Assembly: GCA_964559455.1 (NCBI GenBank)
Contig: CAZLHO010000003.1
Span: forward strand, 58,822 to 122,821
Direction: 5' to 3'
Length of the DNA: 64,000 nt
Source: CAZLHO01 sp964559455
GTDB lineage: Bacteria > Krumholzibacteriota > Krumholzibacteriia > LZORAL124-64-63
Notes under the pieces: generated by a model
Told to the model about the DNA's origin: nothing
The model's input: the letters and a program-made list of their open reading frames with translations, nothing else
The model's database searches: none
Made by a program: the position numbers and the translations under genes
Part shown: positions 47,992 through 57,055 of the stretch, one piece after another
How the letters are laid out: each line of letters opens with the position of its first letter
Position numbering within the stretch: position 1 is the stretch's first letter

Positions 47992-49266
47992 CTATTCCAG
48001 GCGCAGCCAGTCCGTTCCGTAGATGGCGCGGGGGAAGAGGCGGGGCACCAGCCCGTAGAGGAACTGGCGCAGCTTCAGGGCCAGGTGGCTGGCGGCGTGG
48101 GCGCCGTGGACGGTGCGCAGGAAGCCCTCGAGGGTGTAGATCTGGATCTCGACCGTGAAGCGGTAGGGCAGCCGGCCCGGGGGGATCGCCGGGTGCAGGA
48201 TGTCGAGGTCGCCCTTGAAGACCTTGTAGCCGCTGCCGGAATCCGGGTTCAGGCGCAGGGCGTCGGCCGTGAAGGCCATGGTGTCGGTGACGTTGCGCCA
48301 GCCCAGCGGCGTGCCCAGGACGTGGTTCAGCAGGGCCAGCAGGTCGTTCAGCCCATCCTCGTCGGGGACGATGAACATCGCGCCCAGCAGGTCGGAGATG
48401 GCGTCGGGGTCGGTGATCGAGCGCCGGATCATCTTCGAGAGGATGGAGCCGTTGCGGCTGCTGCGCATCGTGCCCCAGCGGCGGCGCTCGACGACCTGGT
48501 GGCGGCCGTCGACGATCTCGTAGGTGGCCGGCACGACCGAGCGCTTGAAACGGCAGTTCCAGTAGAGGATGTCCAGCGGGATCACCCGGTCCCGGACGTC
48601 GACCTCCACGAAGCGCGAGTTGAAGGTCCAGCGCTCCTGGCCGGGCCGGTGGCCCAGGTTGTAGGTGATCGTCTCGCCGTCGGCGCCCATCTCGAAGCCC
48701 ACCGAGACCTCGTGCTCCTCGCGGACGTGGCTCATCAGCCGGTCCCGCAGCAGGCCCTCGAAGTAGGCCTTGTGGCGGGGGCCGTCCTGGATGTCCCGGG
48801 AATGGTCGATGGTCATCAGCAGGCGGGCCAGGTAGAGCTTGCGCTGGGCCTCGTAGCGCACCCGCCGGTCCTCGCGGCTGAAGATGATCGAGAGCAGGGT
48901 GCGCACGTCGTTGCAGGCCGTGATCATGGGCAGCTGGGCGGCGTGGCGGCGTGCGGTGTCGGGCAGCAGGTGCACCAGCTCGGAGAGATAGGCGTTGACC
49001 TCGTTCAGGTAGCCCAGCAGGCGCTCCATGTCGTCCGGTTGCGGCGGGGTGCCGGCCGGGTGCAGCTGCCTGGCCAGCTCGCAGCGGTAGGTCTCGTCGT
49101 CGTGCTGGCTGCGCTGGTAGATCTGCCAGAAGATCCGGCCCTGGCGGGAGGGATGGTCGACGAAGCGGGGATCCAGGAAGGGGTGGGCGTCGAAGTCCAC
49201 GTCCCAGGCGTCGGCGCCGTTGTTGCGGCGACGCAGCTGGGAGGCTTCGACCCATTTCTGGTTCAT
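47992..49266 (-). CDS. Probable divergent RelA/SpoT-like nucleotidyltransferase-fold protein
   Basis: 424 residues, soluble. The C-terminal half shows a run that lines up with the (p)ppGpp synthetase fold: NGSILSKMIRRSI (compare IYSIYSKMMR), then ITDPDAISDLLGAMFIV (acidic residue in the D-L-x-G position), and RFTVEIQIYTLEGF (the catalytic ExQ, VEIQIRT in RelA). The N-terminal half is alpha-helical and not recognised; an HD hydrolase motif and TGS/ACT domains are absent. It may make or bind a hyperphosphorylated nucleotide, or be a catalytically dead relative. ATG 49266 follows GGAGG. A hairpin (49290-49318) separates it from the PLP enzyme upstream on the same strand. Confidence 0.5.
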   Translation of the reverse strand: MNQKWVEASQLRRRNNGADAWDVDFDAHPFLDPRFVDHPSRQGRIFWQIYQRSQHDDETYRCELARQLHPAGTPPQPDDMERLLGYLNEVNAYLSELVHLLPDTARRHAAQLPMITACNDVRTLLSIIFSREDRRVRYEAQRKLYLARLLMTIDHSRDIQDGPRHKAYFEGLLRDRLMSHVREEHEVSVGFEMGADGETITYNLGHRPGQERWTFNSRFVEVDVRDRVIPLDILYWNCRFKRSVVPATYEIVDGRHQVVERRRWGTMRSSRNGSILSKMIRRSITDPDAISDLLGAMFIVPDEDGLNDLLALLNHVLGTPLGWRNVTDTMAFTADALRLNPDSGSGYKVFKGDLDILHPAIPPGRLPYRFTVEIQIYTLEGFLRTVHGAHAASHLALKLRQFLYGLVPRLFPRAIYGTDWLRLE

Positions 49267-49289
49267 GAAGGCCTCCGGTCGCCGGCTCG

Positions 49290-49318
49290 GGGGCGCCGGG
49301 CGGATCGCCCGGCGCCCC
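49290..49318 (-). terminator. Hairpin after the PLP enzyme gene
   Basis: GGGGCGCCGGGC and GCCCGGCGCCCC form a perfect 12-bp stem with a 5-base loop, seven bases from the end of the PLP gene. No U-tract follows on the minus strand, and the stem comes close to the ribosome binding site of the next gene, so it may be attenuating rather than terminating. Confidence 0.5.
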
Positions 49319-49324
49319 GTCGTC

Positions 49325-50512
49325 TCAGATCTGGTCCAGGGCCGCGTCGAGGTCGGCGATCAGGTCGTCGACATCCTCGCAGCCGACCGCGATGCGCACC
49401 AACTCGTCCAGGATGTCGGCCGCCTCGCGCTCCGCGCGGGGGATGCCGGCGTGGGTCATCGAGGCCGGGTGCTCGATCAGCGACTCGATGCCGCCCAGGC
49501 TGACGGCCAGCGTGGGGATCTGCACCGTGTTGATCAGCTTCTTGCCCGCCTCGAGGCCGCCCTTCACGCCGAAGGACATCACGGCGCCGGGGCCGCCCAT
49601 CTGCTTCCTGCCCAGCTCGTACTGGGGATGGCTCTCGAGACCGGGATAGCGGATCCACTCGATCTTCGGATGCTTCTCCAGGTGCTCGGCGATCTTCATG
49701 CTGTTGGCCTCGGCCTTGTCCATCCGCAAGGCCAATGTACGGACGCCGCGCAGCACCAGCCACGCCTGGTGGGGGTCCATCGTGCCGCCGATGTTCACGT
49801 GAACCTTCCTCAAGCGGGCCAGGACCGCGGGATCCTTGGCCACGACCATGCCGGCGACGACGTCGCTGTGGCCGTTGATGAACTTCGTCATGCTGTGAAC
49901 GACGATGTCGGCGCCGAGTTCCAGCGGGTTCTGCCGCACGGGCGAGCAGAAGGTGTTGTCGACCGCCAGCAGGGCGCCGCCGGCGTGGGCGATCTCGGCG
50001 ATGGCCGCGATGTCGCACATCTTCATCGTGGGGTTGGCCGGGGACTCGATGTAGACCAGCTTCGTCTCGGGCCGCATGGCCTCCTTCACCTTGGCGGGAT
50101 CGGAGGCGTCGACGAAGGTCGAGGCGACGCCGAAGCGGGGGTACTCGTTCTCCAGGATCATGCGCGAGGGGCCGTAGAGCGACTCCATGGCGACGACGTG
50201 GGTGCCCTGGCCGAGCAGGGTCAGGTAGACCATGTTCACGGCGGCCATGCCGGTGGCCGCGGCCAGGGCGCCGCAGCCGCCCTCCAGGGTCGCGATGCTC
50301 TCCTGCAGGGCCGCGATCGTGGGGTTGCCCAGGCGCGTGTAGATATAGCCGTCGTCGGTGCCGCCGAAGCGGGCCGCGCCCTGGTCGGCGTCGACGAAGC
50401 GGAAGGTCGAGGACTGGTAGATGGGCACGGACACCGCACCGGTGGCGGGGTCGGCGTGCTGGCCGGCGTGGACAACCTTCGTATGCAGTCCCATCTTGCT
50501 GAGGTCGTTCAT
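49325..50512 (-). CDS. Cys/Met metabolism PLP-dependent enzyme (cystathionine gamma-synthase / gamma-lyase family)
   Basis: 395 residues, the typical length. The Schiff-base lysine is K210 in HSMTKFINGHSD; Y58 and R60 in YTRLGNPT bind phosphate from the neighbouring subunit, and Y113 in SLYG stacks on the cofactor. After that tyrosine the sequence is LYGP, not the LYGC of methionine gamma-lyases, which argues against a classical methionine gamma-lyase. Cystathionine gamma-synthase, cystathionine gamma-lyase or O-acyl-homoserine sulfhydrylase remain possible. ATG 50512 follows AAGGAAG. It diverges from the subtilase gene across overlapping promoters. Confidence 0.88.
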   Translation of the reverse strand: MNDLSKMGLHTKVVHAGQHADPATGAVSVPIYQSSTFRFVDADQGAARFGGTDDGYIYTRLGNPTIAALQESIATLEGGCGALAAATGMAAVNMVYLTLLGQGTHVVAMESLYGPSRMILENEYPRFGVASTFVDASDPAKVKEAMRPETKLVYIESPANPTMKMCDIAAIAEIAHAGGALLAVDNTFCSPVRQNPLELGADIVVHSMTKFINGHSDVVAGMVVAKDPAVLARLRKVHVNIGGTMDPHQAWLVLRGVRTLALRMDKAEANSMKIAEHLEKHPKIEWIRYPGLESHPQYELGRKQMGGPGAVMSFGVKGGLEAGKKLINTVQIPTLAVSLGGIESLIEHPASMTHAGIPRAEREAADILDELVRIAVGCEDVDDLIADLDAALDQI

Positions 50513-50582
50513 GTTCAGCTTCCTTTCTCGCGCGGAGATATCGGTCGGGCATGAGACGGTCCCGGCGGAGCGTGGTTCCGGG

Positions 50583-50611
50583 TTGAGGGGGGGCCGCCCG
50601 ACCCCTATAAT
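50583..50611 (+). promoter_or_regulatory. Sigma-70 promoter of the subtilase gene
   Basis: TTGAGG, a 17-base spacer and a perfect TATAAT on the plus strand, 62 bases before the ATG at 50674. Confidence 0.65.
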
Positions 50612-50634
50612 AGGACCTCGACCCGCGCGTACAA
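50607..50634 (-). promoter_or_regulatory. Sigma-70-like promoter of the PLP enzyme gene
   Basis: On the minus strand TTGTAC, 16 bases and TATTAT. The -10 box overlaps that of the divergent subtilase promoter by five bases, so the two cannot be occupied together. Confidence 0.45.
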
Positions 50635-50673
50635 AACCCTTTGGTCATTACCGGTTACAAGGTGGGGATTGTC

Positions 50674-53600
50674 ATGAAAATCACGTCTGGAGTCCGGCCG
50701 CGAGCGTCAATCGTGCTTCTGCTTGTGTTGCTTGCCCTTGGCGCGGCGCCGACCACGGGGGCGGACGACGGCTCGCCCTGGAACTACCTGCCGGTCGACA
50801 GCATCGGGGCCGGCGCCTGGCGCGCCGCCCACCCCGCCTGGGACGGCCGCGGCGTGGTCGTGGCCATCCTCGACACGGGCGTGGACGCCTTCGCTCCCGG
50901 TCTCGAGACCACGACCACCGGACTGACCAAGATCATCGAGGCCCGCGACTTCACTCCCGAGGGGGAGTGGGAGCTGGCCGCCGCCGAACTCGAGGACGGC
51001 GTGCTCGTCCACCCCGAAAACGACCTTCGCCTGGAGGGCTTCGCCGACCTGGCGGTGCCGCCGTCGCTCGAGGACCTCGAGGCCGATCCCGTCTGGATCG
51101 GCGTCTTTCCCGAGCGCAGCTTCAAGAACAGCGGCGACGTCGCCGACCCCAACGACAACGGTCGCGAGGACGAGCGCTACGGCTTCCTGGTCTACACCGC
51201 CGAGCGCCAGTGGGCGGAGCACGCCCTGGGCGTCGGCCGCGGCCTCGAGCTGCTGTACTCCCTGAACGAGACGGCGGCCGCGGCGGTCGAGAAGGAACGC
51301 CGCAGCGAAAAGGTATGGATCGTCGTCGTCGACACCGACGCCGACGGGCACCTGGACGACGAGAAGGTGCTGCGCGACTACCACGTCGACTGGGACACCT
51401 TCGGCCCCGTCGATCCCGAGGATCCCGAGGCGCGCACCCTGATGGCCTGGTCGGTGAACGTCCGCGCCAACGAGGACTTCCTGGGCAACCCGCTGCCGCC
51501 CACGCTCGAGACCCACTTCGACAGCGGTTCGCACGGTTCCCATTGCGCGGGCATCGCCTCCGGGCACGGCGTCAGCGGCCAGCCGGGGATCGACGGCGTG
51601 GCGCCCGGCGCCTGGCTGATCTCGATGAAGCTGGGCGACAACCGCCTCTCCGGCGGCGCCACCCGCACCGAGTCGATGAAGAAGGCCTACGAGCACGCCG
51701 CCGAGTTCGGCGAGACCTACGGCCTGCCGGTCGTGGTGAACATGAGCTTCGGCATCAACTCGGTCGAGGAAGGCGACGACGCCATGGGCCTGTGGCTCGA
51801 GGACTTCCTTGCCGAGCACCCGGACTTCTACGTCTGCCAGAGCGCCGGCAACGAGGGGCCGGGCCTGTCGACCGTCGGCCTGCCCTCGACCGGGCCCAGC
51901 GTGATCACCACCGGAGCCCTGCTGCCCGTCGAGGCCGCCCGCGACCTCTATCGGGCGCGCATTCCGCAGGACTTCCTCTTCGACTTCTCCAGCCGCGGCG
52001 GCGAGTCGGCCAAGCCCGACATCGTCACGCCCGGCACCGCCCTGTCGACCGTGCCCGGCCACGTGGACGGCTCCGCCCGCTACCACGGCACCTCGATGGC
52101 CTCGCCCCAGACCGCGGGCGCCGTGGCCTGCCTGCTCAGCGCCGCGGTGGACCAGGGCCTGACCACCCACTGGGGCATGGTCAAGCGCGCCCTGATCGCC
52201 GGCGGCGTTCCCGTCGACGGGCTGTCGCCCGTCGAGCAGGGCGGGGGCCTGCTGAACATCGCGAATTCCTGGGAGGTGCTGAAGAAGCTGGCGGCCAGCG
52301 AGACGGCCCGGGCGGTGCTCGACTACCGCATCGAGACCGAGTGCCCCCTGCAGTCCGACGACGTCGCCGGCGCCGCCTACTGGCGCACCCCCGGCGGCGT
52401 GCCCGTCGCGCCGGAGCGCGTCCGCTTCCGCGTCAGCCCGATCTTCCATCCCGACCTGACGGCCGACGAGAAGGACACCTTCTTCCGCTCCTTCACCTTC
52501 CGCAGCGAGGCCCCGTGGCTGGAGCTGCACCAGGACCGCGCCTACATCCGCGGCGACATGGAGATGATCGTCGAGGTCTCGTACGACGGCCGTCGCCTGG
52601 CCGAGCCCGGCTTCTACTCGGCCCGCGTCCTGGCCGCGCAGGAGGGCGGGGACCTCTCCGGCCTGGCCGGCCGGGAGTTCTACCTGTGGAACACCGTGGT
52701 CGTCGGCGAGAACCTGGATCCCGCCGAGGGCCTGACGAGCGTGCACGAGGGCAAGGGCCTGGCGCCCGGCGGCGTCCACCGCTACTTCGCGGCCGTGCCC
52801 GCCGGCGCCACCTCGCTGCGCGGGCGGCTCGAGGTCAGCGCCCGCGGCGGCTCCGCCGCGAACACCGCCGCCTACCTGCAGGTGCACGACCCCGAGGGCG
52901 CCTACAAGGGCGGCTGGTCGGGCTGGGCCGGTGAGAACGCGATCAACGTGCGCGGCGTCGAGCTGCTGGGCGACGAGGTCTATCCCGGCGTCTACGAGTT
53001 CGACGTCGTCGGCGCGCGCACCAACGCGTCGAACCTGGACTACCGCCTGAGCATCAGCTGCGACGGCTACGCCGGCGATCCCGCAGTCGTCACGGCCCTG
53101 CCCCGCGACGGCGCCGCCGAGACCGCCGCGGCCTCGTTGACCGTGACCCGGGCCTTCCCCGGCGTTTTCCGGGGCGGCATCGACGCGGCCGTCCAGGGCT
53201 TCCGCCGCGAGCGCGAGATCAGCGTCTCGGAGTCGGACGTCTGGAGCCACTCCTTCACCCTGGACGCCACGACGCCGCGCGCGGAATTCCACCTGGAGAT
53301 GGACGAGGCCACGGCCAACCTCTTCACCGACTGCGCCGTGAACATCTCCGGCGCCGACGGCCGCGACATCGACGGCGCCGGCTTCGCGGGCCTGGTCTGC
53401 GACATGGACGTCGCCCTGCCCGCCGGCGTCGAGTCCGCCGACTACACCCTGAAGGTGACCGGCGGCTTCGCCCGGAAGCAGCTCATGGAGGACTGGGGAT
53501 TCACGCTGGAGGAGAAGTACCTGCTGGCCGCGCCCGCGGCCGGCGAGGTCTCGCGCAGCGGCGGCGGCTCGACCCGCCTCTACTGCGGCGTGCCGGTGGA

Positions 53601-53757
53601 CCTGGACCTCTCCTTCGCCGACGCCTGGCCCACGCCCCCCGACGGCATGCACGCCTTCGGCGTCGTCGCCTTCCGCGACGACCGCGCCGCGGACAGGATG
53701 CCGGCCGACGCCCGCGGGCGCCTGGTCTTCGAGGTGCCGATCCGGTTGACGGACTAG
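50674..53757 (+). CDS. Secreted S8 subtilase resembling tripeptidyl-peptidase II
   Basis: 1027 residues. A signal peptide (about 1-30) leads into the subtilisin domain. The catalytic triad is D67 (VAILDTGVD), H287 (SHGSHCAG) and S474 (YHGTSMASPQ). The D-to-H distance of 220 residues matches human TPP II (D44, H264), as does the H-to-S distance (187 against 185), and the segment after D67 (APGLETTTTGLTKIIEARDFT) follows the TPP II pattern. C-terminal beta-rich domains (about 560-1027) replace part of the eukaryotic C-terminus. TPP II removes N-terminal tripeptides and forms giant spindles; here the enzyme would act outside the cytoplasm. ATG 50674 follows AGGTGGGG. No partner gene is evident. 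Confidence 0.88.
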   Translation: MKITSGVRPRASIVLLLVLLALGAAPTTGADDGSPWNYLPVDSIGAGAWRAAHPAWDGRGVVVAILDTGVDAFAPGLETTTTGLTKIIEARDFTPEGEWELAAAELEDGVLVHPENDLRLEGFADLAVPPSLEDLEADPVWIGVFPERSFKNSGDVADPNDNGREDERYGFLVYTAERQWAEHALGVGRGLELLYSLNETAAAAVEKERRSEKVWIVVVDTDADGHLDDEKVLRDYHVDWDTFGPVDPEDPEARTLMAWSVNVRANEDFLGNPLPPTLETHFDSGSHGSHCAGIASGHGVSGQPGIDGVAPGAWLISMKLGDNRLSGGATRTESMKKAYEHAAEFGETYGLPVVVNMSFGINSVEEGDDAMGLWLEDFLAEHPDFYVCQSAGNEGPGLSTVGLPSTGPSVITTGALLPVEAARDLYRARIPQDFLFDFSSRGGESAKPDIVTPGTALSTVPGHVDGSARYHGTSMASPQTAGAVACLLSAAVDQGLTTHWGMVKRALIAGGVPVDGLSPVEQGGGLLNIANSWEVLKKLAASETARAVLDYRIETECPLQSDDVAGAAYWRTPGGVPVAPERVRFRVSPIFHPDLTADEKDTFFRSFTFRSEAPWLELHQDRAYIRGDMEMIVEVSYDGRRLAEPGFYSARVLAAQEGGDLSGLAGREFYLWNTVVVGENLDPAEGLTSVHEGKGLAPGGVHRYFAAVPAGATSLRGRLEVSARGGSAANTAAYLQVHDPEGAYKGGWSGWAGENAINVRGVELLGDEVYPGVYEFDVVGARTNASNLDYRLSISCDGYAGDPAVVTALPRDGAAETAAASLTVTRAFPGVFRGGIDAAVQGFRREREISVSESDVWSHSFTLDATTPRAEFHLEMDEATANLFTDCAVNISGADGRDIDGAGFAGLVCDMDVALPAGVESADYTLKVTGGFARKQLMEDWGFTLEEKYLLAAPAAGEVSRSGGGSTRLYCGVPVDLDLSFADAWPTPPDGMHAFGVVAFRDDRAADRMPADARGRLVFEVPIRLTD

Positions 53758-53791
53758 CCGGGATGATCCGGGGCGGCGGCCGCCGTCCGCG

Positions 53792-55045
53792 TCAAGGGAG
53801 CTCGCCGGGGTCCATCAGGATCCCGGCGAGTTCGTCCATATGGGCCTCGCGTCCGAAACGGGCGACCGCCTTGGCGCGCGCCTTTTCCCGGGCCGAGGGC
53901 GGCAGGGCCCGGGCCGCGCGCAGGGCGCGCAGCAGGTCGCCGGGATCGCCGGGGCGGCAGAGCACGCCGTCGACGCCGTCGTCCAGGTGCTCGGGGATGC
54001 CGCCGAGGTCGGTGCCCGCTACCGGCGCGCCGGCGGCCAAGGACTCCAGCAGCGACAGGGGACCGTTCTCATAGCATTCCGAGGGCAGCACGGTGAAGGC
54101 CGCGGCGGCGGCCTCGGCGCGCAGGGCGTCCGCGTCCAGGGGGCCCAGGAAGCGCACCCGGCGCAGGCCGAGCTCTCCGGCCAAACGCCGCAGCGCTTCC
54201 GCGGCCGGGCCGGCGCCGGCCAGGCGCAGCTCCGGGGCGTCGTGGTCCTCGGCCTCCCAGCGGGCGTGGGCGGCCAGCAGGGTCGGCAGTCCCTTCTCGT
54301 CCGAGAGCCGTCCGAAGAAAAGGTAGCGGTCGGGGTCGGGCGCGCCGTCGGGGCGCCAGGCCTCGACGTCGACGAAGTTTGGCAGGTGCCGCAGCCGATC
54401 CGCGGGCCAGCCCCACTCGGCGTACTTGTCGGCCAGGAAGCGGCTGGGGCAGAGGAAGACGCGGACGTGCCGGGGATAGAGCCGGCGCAGGGTCTGGTGC
54501 GCCGTCTCGACGGCGGCCAGCAGCGAGGCCGCCCGCGACCCCTTCACGCAGCGGCCGAGCACCGCCTGGTGCCAGCGCCCGCCCCGGCAGCGTTCGCAGA
54601 TCCCGCCGTCGCGGCGCATGTGGATGGCCGGGCAGAGCAGGCGCAGGTCGTGCAGGGTCATCACCGCGGGCACGCCGTGGCGCGCCAGCACCGGCAGGAT
54701 CGCGGGGCTCAGGTGGTGGTAGACGTTGTGCAGGTGGGCGACGTCGGGCCGGACCTCGCGCAGCAGGCGGTCCAGCCAGCGGGCGGCCTCGCGGTTCCAG
54801 ATCAGCGACAGGGCCTGGGCCGGTGCCGCGGCCGACCAGCGGGCCCGGCGATAGTCGTGGGCGGGCGTGAAGAAGCGGCGCCAGGGTGACGGCCGGGCGT
54901 CGGCGTCGGCCATGGCGAAGGGCACCACGTCCCAGCCTCGCTCGCGCAGGGCGGCCTCCTCCTGCAGCAGGTAGCGGCCGACGCCGCCGGCCGGACCGAC
55001 GTCGTGGTAGAACTTGTTGATCAGCAGCACGGTCCGCCGGGACAT
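53792..55045 (-). CDS. Glycosyltransferase family 4
   Basis: 417 residues. VLLINKFYHDVGPAGGVGRYL, AHLHNVYHHLSPAI, MTLHDLRLLCPAI, YLFFGRLSDEKGLPTLLAAH and NGPLSLLESLAAGAPVAGTD identify a GT4 enzyme. A cysteine-rich patch (RRDGGICERCRGGRWHQAVL) is typical of one subgroup. ATG 55045 follows AGGAG, seven bases after the sirtuin gene, so the two are co-transcribed. It lies about 8 kb from the main polysaccharide locus. Confidence 0.87.
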   Translation of the reverse strand: MSRRTVLLINKFYHDVGPAGGVGRYLLQEEAALRERGWDVVPFAMADADARPSPWRRFFTPAHDYRRARWSAAAPAQALSLIWNREAARWLDRLLREVRPDVAHLHNVYHHLSPAILPVLARHGVPAVMTLHDLRLLCPAIHMRRDGGICERCRGGRWHQAVLGRCVKGSRAASLLAAVETAHQTLRRLYPRHVRVFLCPSRFLADKYAEWGWPADRLRHLPNFVDVEAWRPDGAPDPDRYLFFGRLSDEKGLPTLLAAHARWEAEDHDAPELRLAGAGPAAEALRRLAGELGLRRVRFLGPLDADALRAEAAAAAFTVLPSECYENGPLSLLESLAAGAPVAGTDLGGIPEHLDDGVDGVLCRPGDPGDLLRALRAARALPPSAREKARAKAVARFGREAHMDELAGILMDPGELP

Positions 55046-55052
55046 GGGGCTC

Positions 55053-55796
55053 CTAGTCTTCAGGCAGCAGCCGGGGCAGCGTCGTCTCGGCGCCGCCGGG
55101 CACGAAGAGATCGACCCAGGGCGTCGCGCCGCCCCGCTCGACGTTGAATTCGACCACGCGGGCGCCGGCTTGACCCGCGACCTGGGCCAGGCCGGCCGCC
55201 GGCTGCACCAGGCCCGAGGTGCCCACCACCAGGAAGAGGTCGCAATCCCGGGCGGCCGCGATCGAGGCGCTCATCACGTCCGGGTCGATGCCCTCGCCGA
55301 ACCAGACCACGCCGGGACGCTGGAGGCCGCCGCAGTCCGGACAGCGGGGCGGGATCGGCAGGGGCACGCGGCGGTCCTCGACCTCGCCGCCGCAGCCCAG
55401 GCAGCGCAGGGTCCAGATCGAGCCGTGGAACTCCAGCACGTCGCGGCTGCCGGCCAGCGCGTGGAGGCCGTCCACGTTCTGGGTGACGACGGTCATGGCG
55501 GCGACGACGTCCTGCAGCGCGACGAGGGCAGCGTGCGCGGCGTTGGGGGCGCAACCGGCGATCAGGCCCCGTCGCCAGTCGTACCAGCGCCAGACCGTCT
55601 CGGGGTCGGCGCGGAAGGCCCCCGGGGTGGCCAGTTCCTCGGGGCGACGGTTCTCCCAAAGGCTGTCGGCGCCGCCGCGGAAGGTCGGCACGCCGCTGGC
55701 GGCGGAGATGCCGGCGCCGGTCAGCGCGGCGACGCGGCTGCGCGGGGTCAACGAGGCGCGGATCTCGGCCAGGGAGGCGTCGGGGGACGTGGACAT
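55053..55796 (-). CDS. cobB: Sirtuin-type NAD-dependent protein deacylase
   Basis: 247 residues. The NAD-binding motifs are LTGAGISAASGVPTFRG and TQNVDGLHALAG, with the catalytic His in EFHGS. Zinc cysteines are CLGCGG and CPDCGG. The segment YDWRRGLI carries the Y-x-x-R pair found in class III sirtuins (human SIRT5, E. coli CobB), which favours removal of succinyl or malonyl as well as acetyl groups from lysine. Usual length. ATG 55796 has GGAAG upstream. It is followed by a glycosyltransferase gene on the same strand. Confidence 0.9.
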   Translation of the reverse strand: MSTSPDASLAEIRASLTPRSRVAALTGAGISAASGVPTFRGGADSLWENRRPEELATPGAFRADPETVWRWYDWRRGLIAGCAPNAAHAALVALQDVVAAMTVVTQNVDGLHALAGSRDVLEFHGSIWTLRCLGCGGEVEDRRVPLPIPPRCPDCGGLQRPGVVWFGEGIDPDVMSASIAAARDCDLFLVVGTSGLVQPAAGLAQVAGQAGARVVEFNVERGGATPWVDLFVPGGAETTLPRLLPED

Positions 55797-55895
55797 GGAA
55801 CCGCTTCCGTAGGGGAGGAGTTGCCTCGGCGTCCGGGTTCCTTCATGATCGACCCGGCCCGGAAGCGGTGTCAACGGCGATCGGAGGTGACGGTG

Positions 55896-56858
55896 ATGGC
55901 GACGGTCCGCGGCGACGCGCCGCGACGGCGGGCGGCGGCGGCGTTCCGGGCGATGCTCGGGACGGCGGCGCTCGTCCTGCTGCTGGGGGCGACGGCGGCC
56001 TCGGCCGCCCCGCCGCCGGTGGACATCGTCCGCTACCCCGGCGTCCGGGAGATCCACGAGGCCGACTGCCGCGCCGCGCTGGCGGCCCGCGGCCCCGAAT
56101 TGATGGCCTACCTGTGGCCCTTCGCCGTGAACGCTCCCCGCCCGATCACGGCCCGCCTGGTCGACAGCGACGGCTTCCGCGCCCTGGGCGAAGGCCGCCT
56201 TCCCGACTGGGGCGTGGGCGTGGCCGTCTCGGGGACGGACGTGGCCGTGGACTGCGAAAGGGCGCGCGGGATCGGCCACCAGCCCGCCGATGTCCTGATG
56301 CACGAACTGGGTCACGCCCTGCTGGCGCAGGCGGTGGGCGGCGGCGCCGACGTTCCCCGCTGGTTTCACGAGGGGGTGGCCCAGCGCGTCTCCGGGGAGT
56401 GGCGCTTCGCCGACACGGTCTCGCTGGTCCTGGGGGGGCGCGTGCCCCCGCTGGGCGATCTCGACGGGGCGTTTCCGAGCGATCCCGGCCGGGCGGACCG
56501 GGCCTACCGCACCAGCCTGCTCGCGGTCAAGATGCTGGAGCGCTGGCACGGAGAGGACGCCGTGCTGCGGATCCTGCGCGCCGCCCGGCTCCGCGGCGAT
56601 TTCGCGGCCGGCTTCGTCGACGCCACCGGCGAGACGCTGGGCGCGTTCTCGCGGCGGGTCGCCTCGTCCGCCCGGCTGGAGTTCGGCTGGCTCGTCCTGC
56701 TGACCCGCTGGCCCACCCTCTTCGTGATCATGGCCCTGGTCTTCGGCGTCGGCGCAGGCCTGCGCATCGCGCGGGCGCGCCGGCGCCTCGAAGCGATGGC
56801 GGACGATGTCCCCGAGCTTCCGCCCGCGCCGCCGCCGGGGTCGTCCCGCCCCTCCTGA
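55896..56858 (+). CDS. Membrane-anchored MA-type metallopeptidase
   Basis: 320 residues. An N-terminal signal sequence (about 14-40) is followed by a soluble domain with HELGHALLAQAVGG, the HExxH zinc motif, and WFHEGVAQRVSG, the glutamate of the gluzincin 'peptidase MA-like' family. A second membrane helix lies near 267-287 (WPTLFVIMALVFGVGAGL), followed by a basic C-terminal tail. The catalytic part faces the periplasm. The substrate is unknown. ATG 55896 has GGAGG eight bases upstream. It is divergent from the sirtuin gene. Confidence 0.8.
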   Translation: MATVRGDAPRRRAAAAFRAMLGTAALVLLLGATAASAAPPPVDIVRYPGVREIHEADCRAALAARGPELMAYLWPFAVNAPRPITARLVDSDGFRALGEGRLPDWGVGVAVSGTDVAVDCERARGIGHQPADVLMHELGHALLAQAVGGGADVPRWFHEGVAQRVSGEWRFADTVSLVLGGRVPPLGDLDGAFPSDPGRADRAYRTSLLAVKMLERWHGEDAVLRILRAARLRGDFAAGFVDATGETLGAFSRRVASSARLEFGWLVLLTRWPTLFVIMALVFGVGAGLRIARARRRLEAMADDVPELPPAPPPGSSRPS

Positions 56859-57055
56859 GGCCACGCTTTCGCCCCGCAGCGGCGTTGCATCCTGCATCGG
56901 TCGCGCAGCCGTCCCGGCGGCCGTTTCCGCGCCCGGACCGCCCTGCCGGAGGGCTGCCCGGAGCCTCGATTCCGCCTTCGTACCGGCCTCCGCGAGGGGA
57001 AACAAGAGGTAACTACGAGTCATTACGAGAACTCAGAAGAAACAGCCCCCATTCT

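Noticed and set aside
49325..50512. Assignment as methionine gamma-lyase
   Set aside because: The cysteine after the cofactor-stacking tyrosine (LYGC) is replaced by proline (LYGP), so only the broader Cys/Met PLP family is supported.
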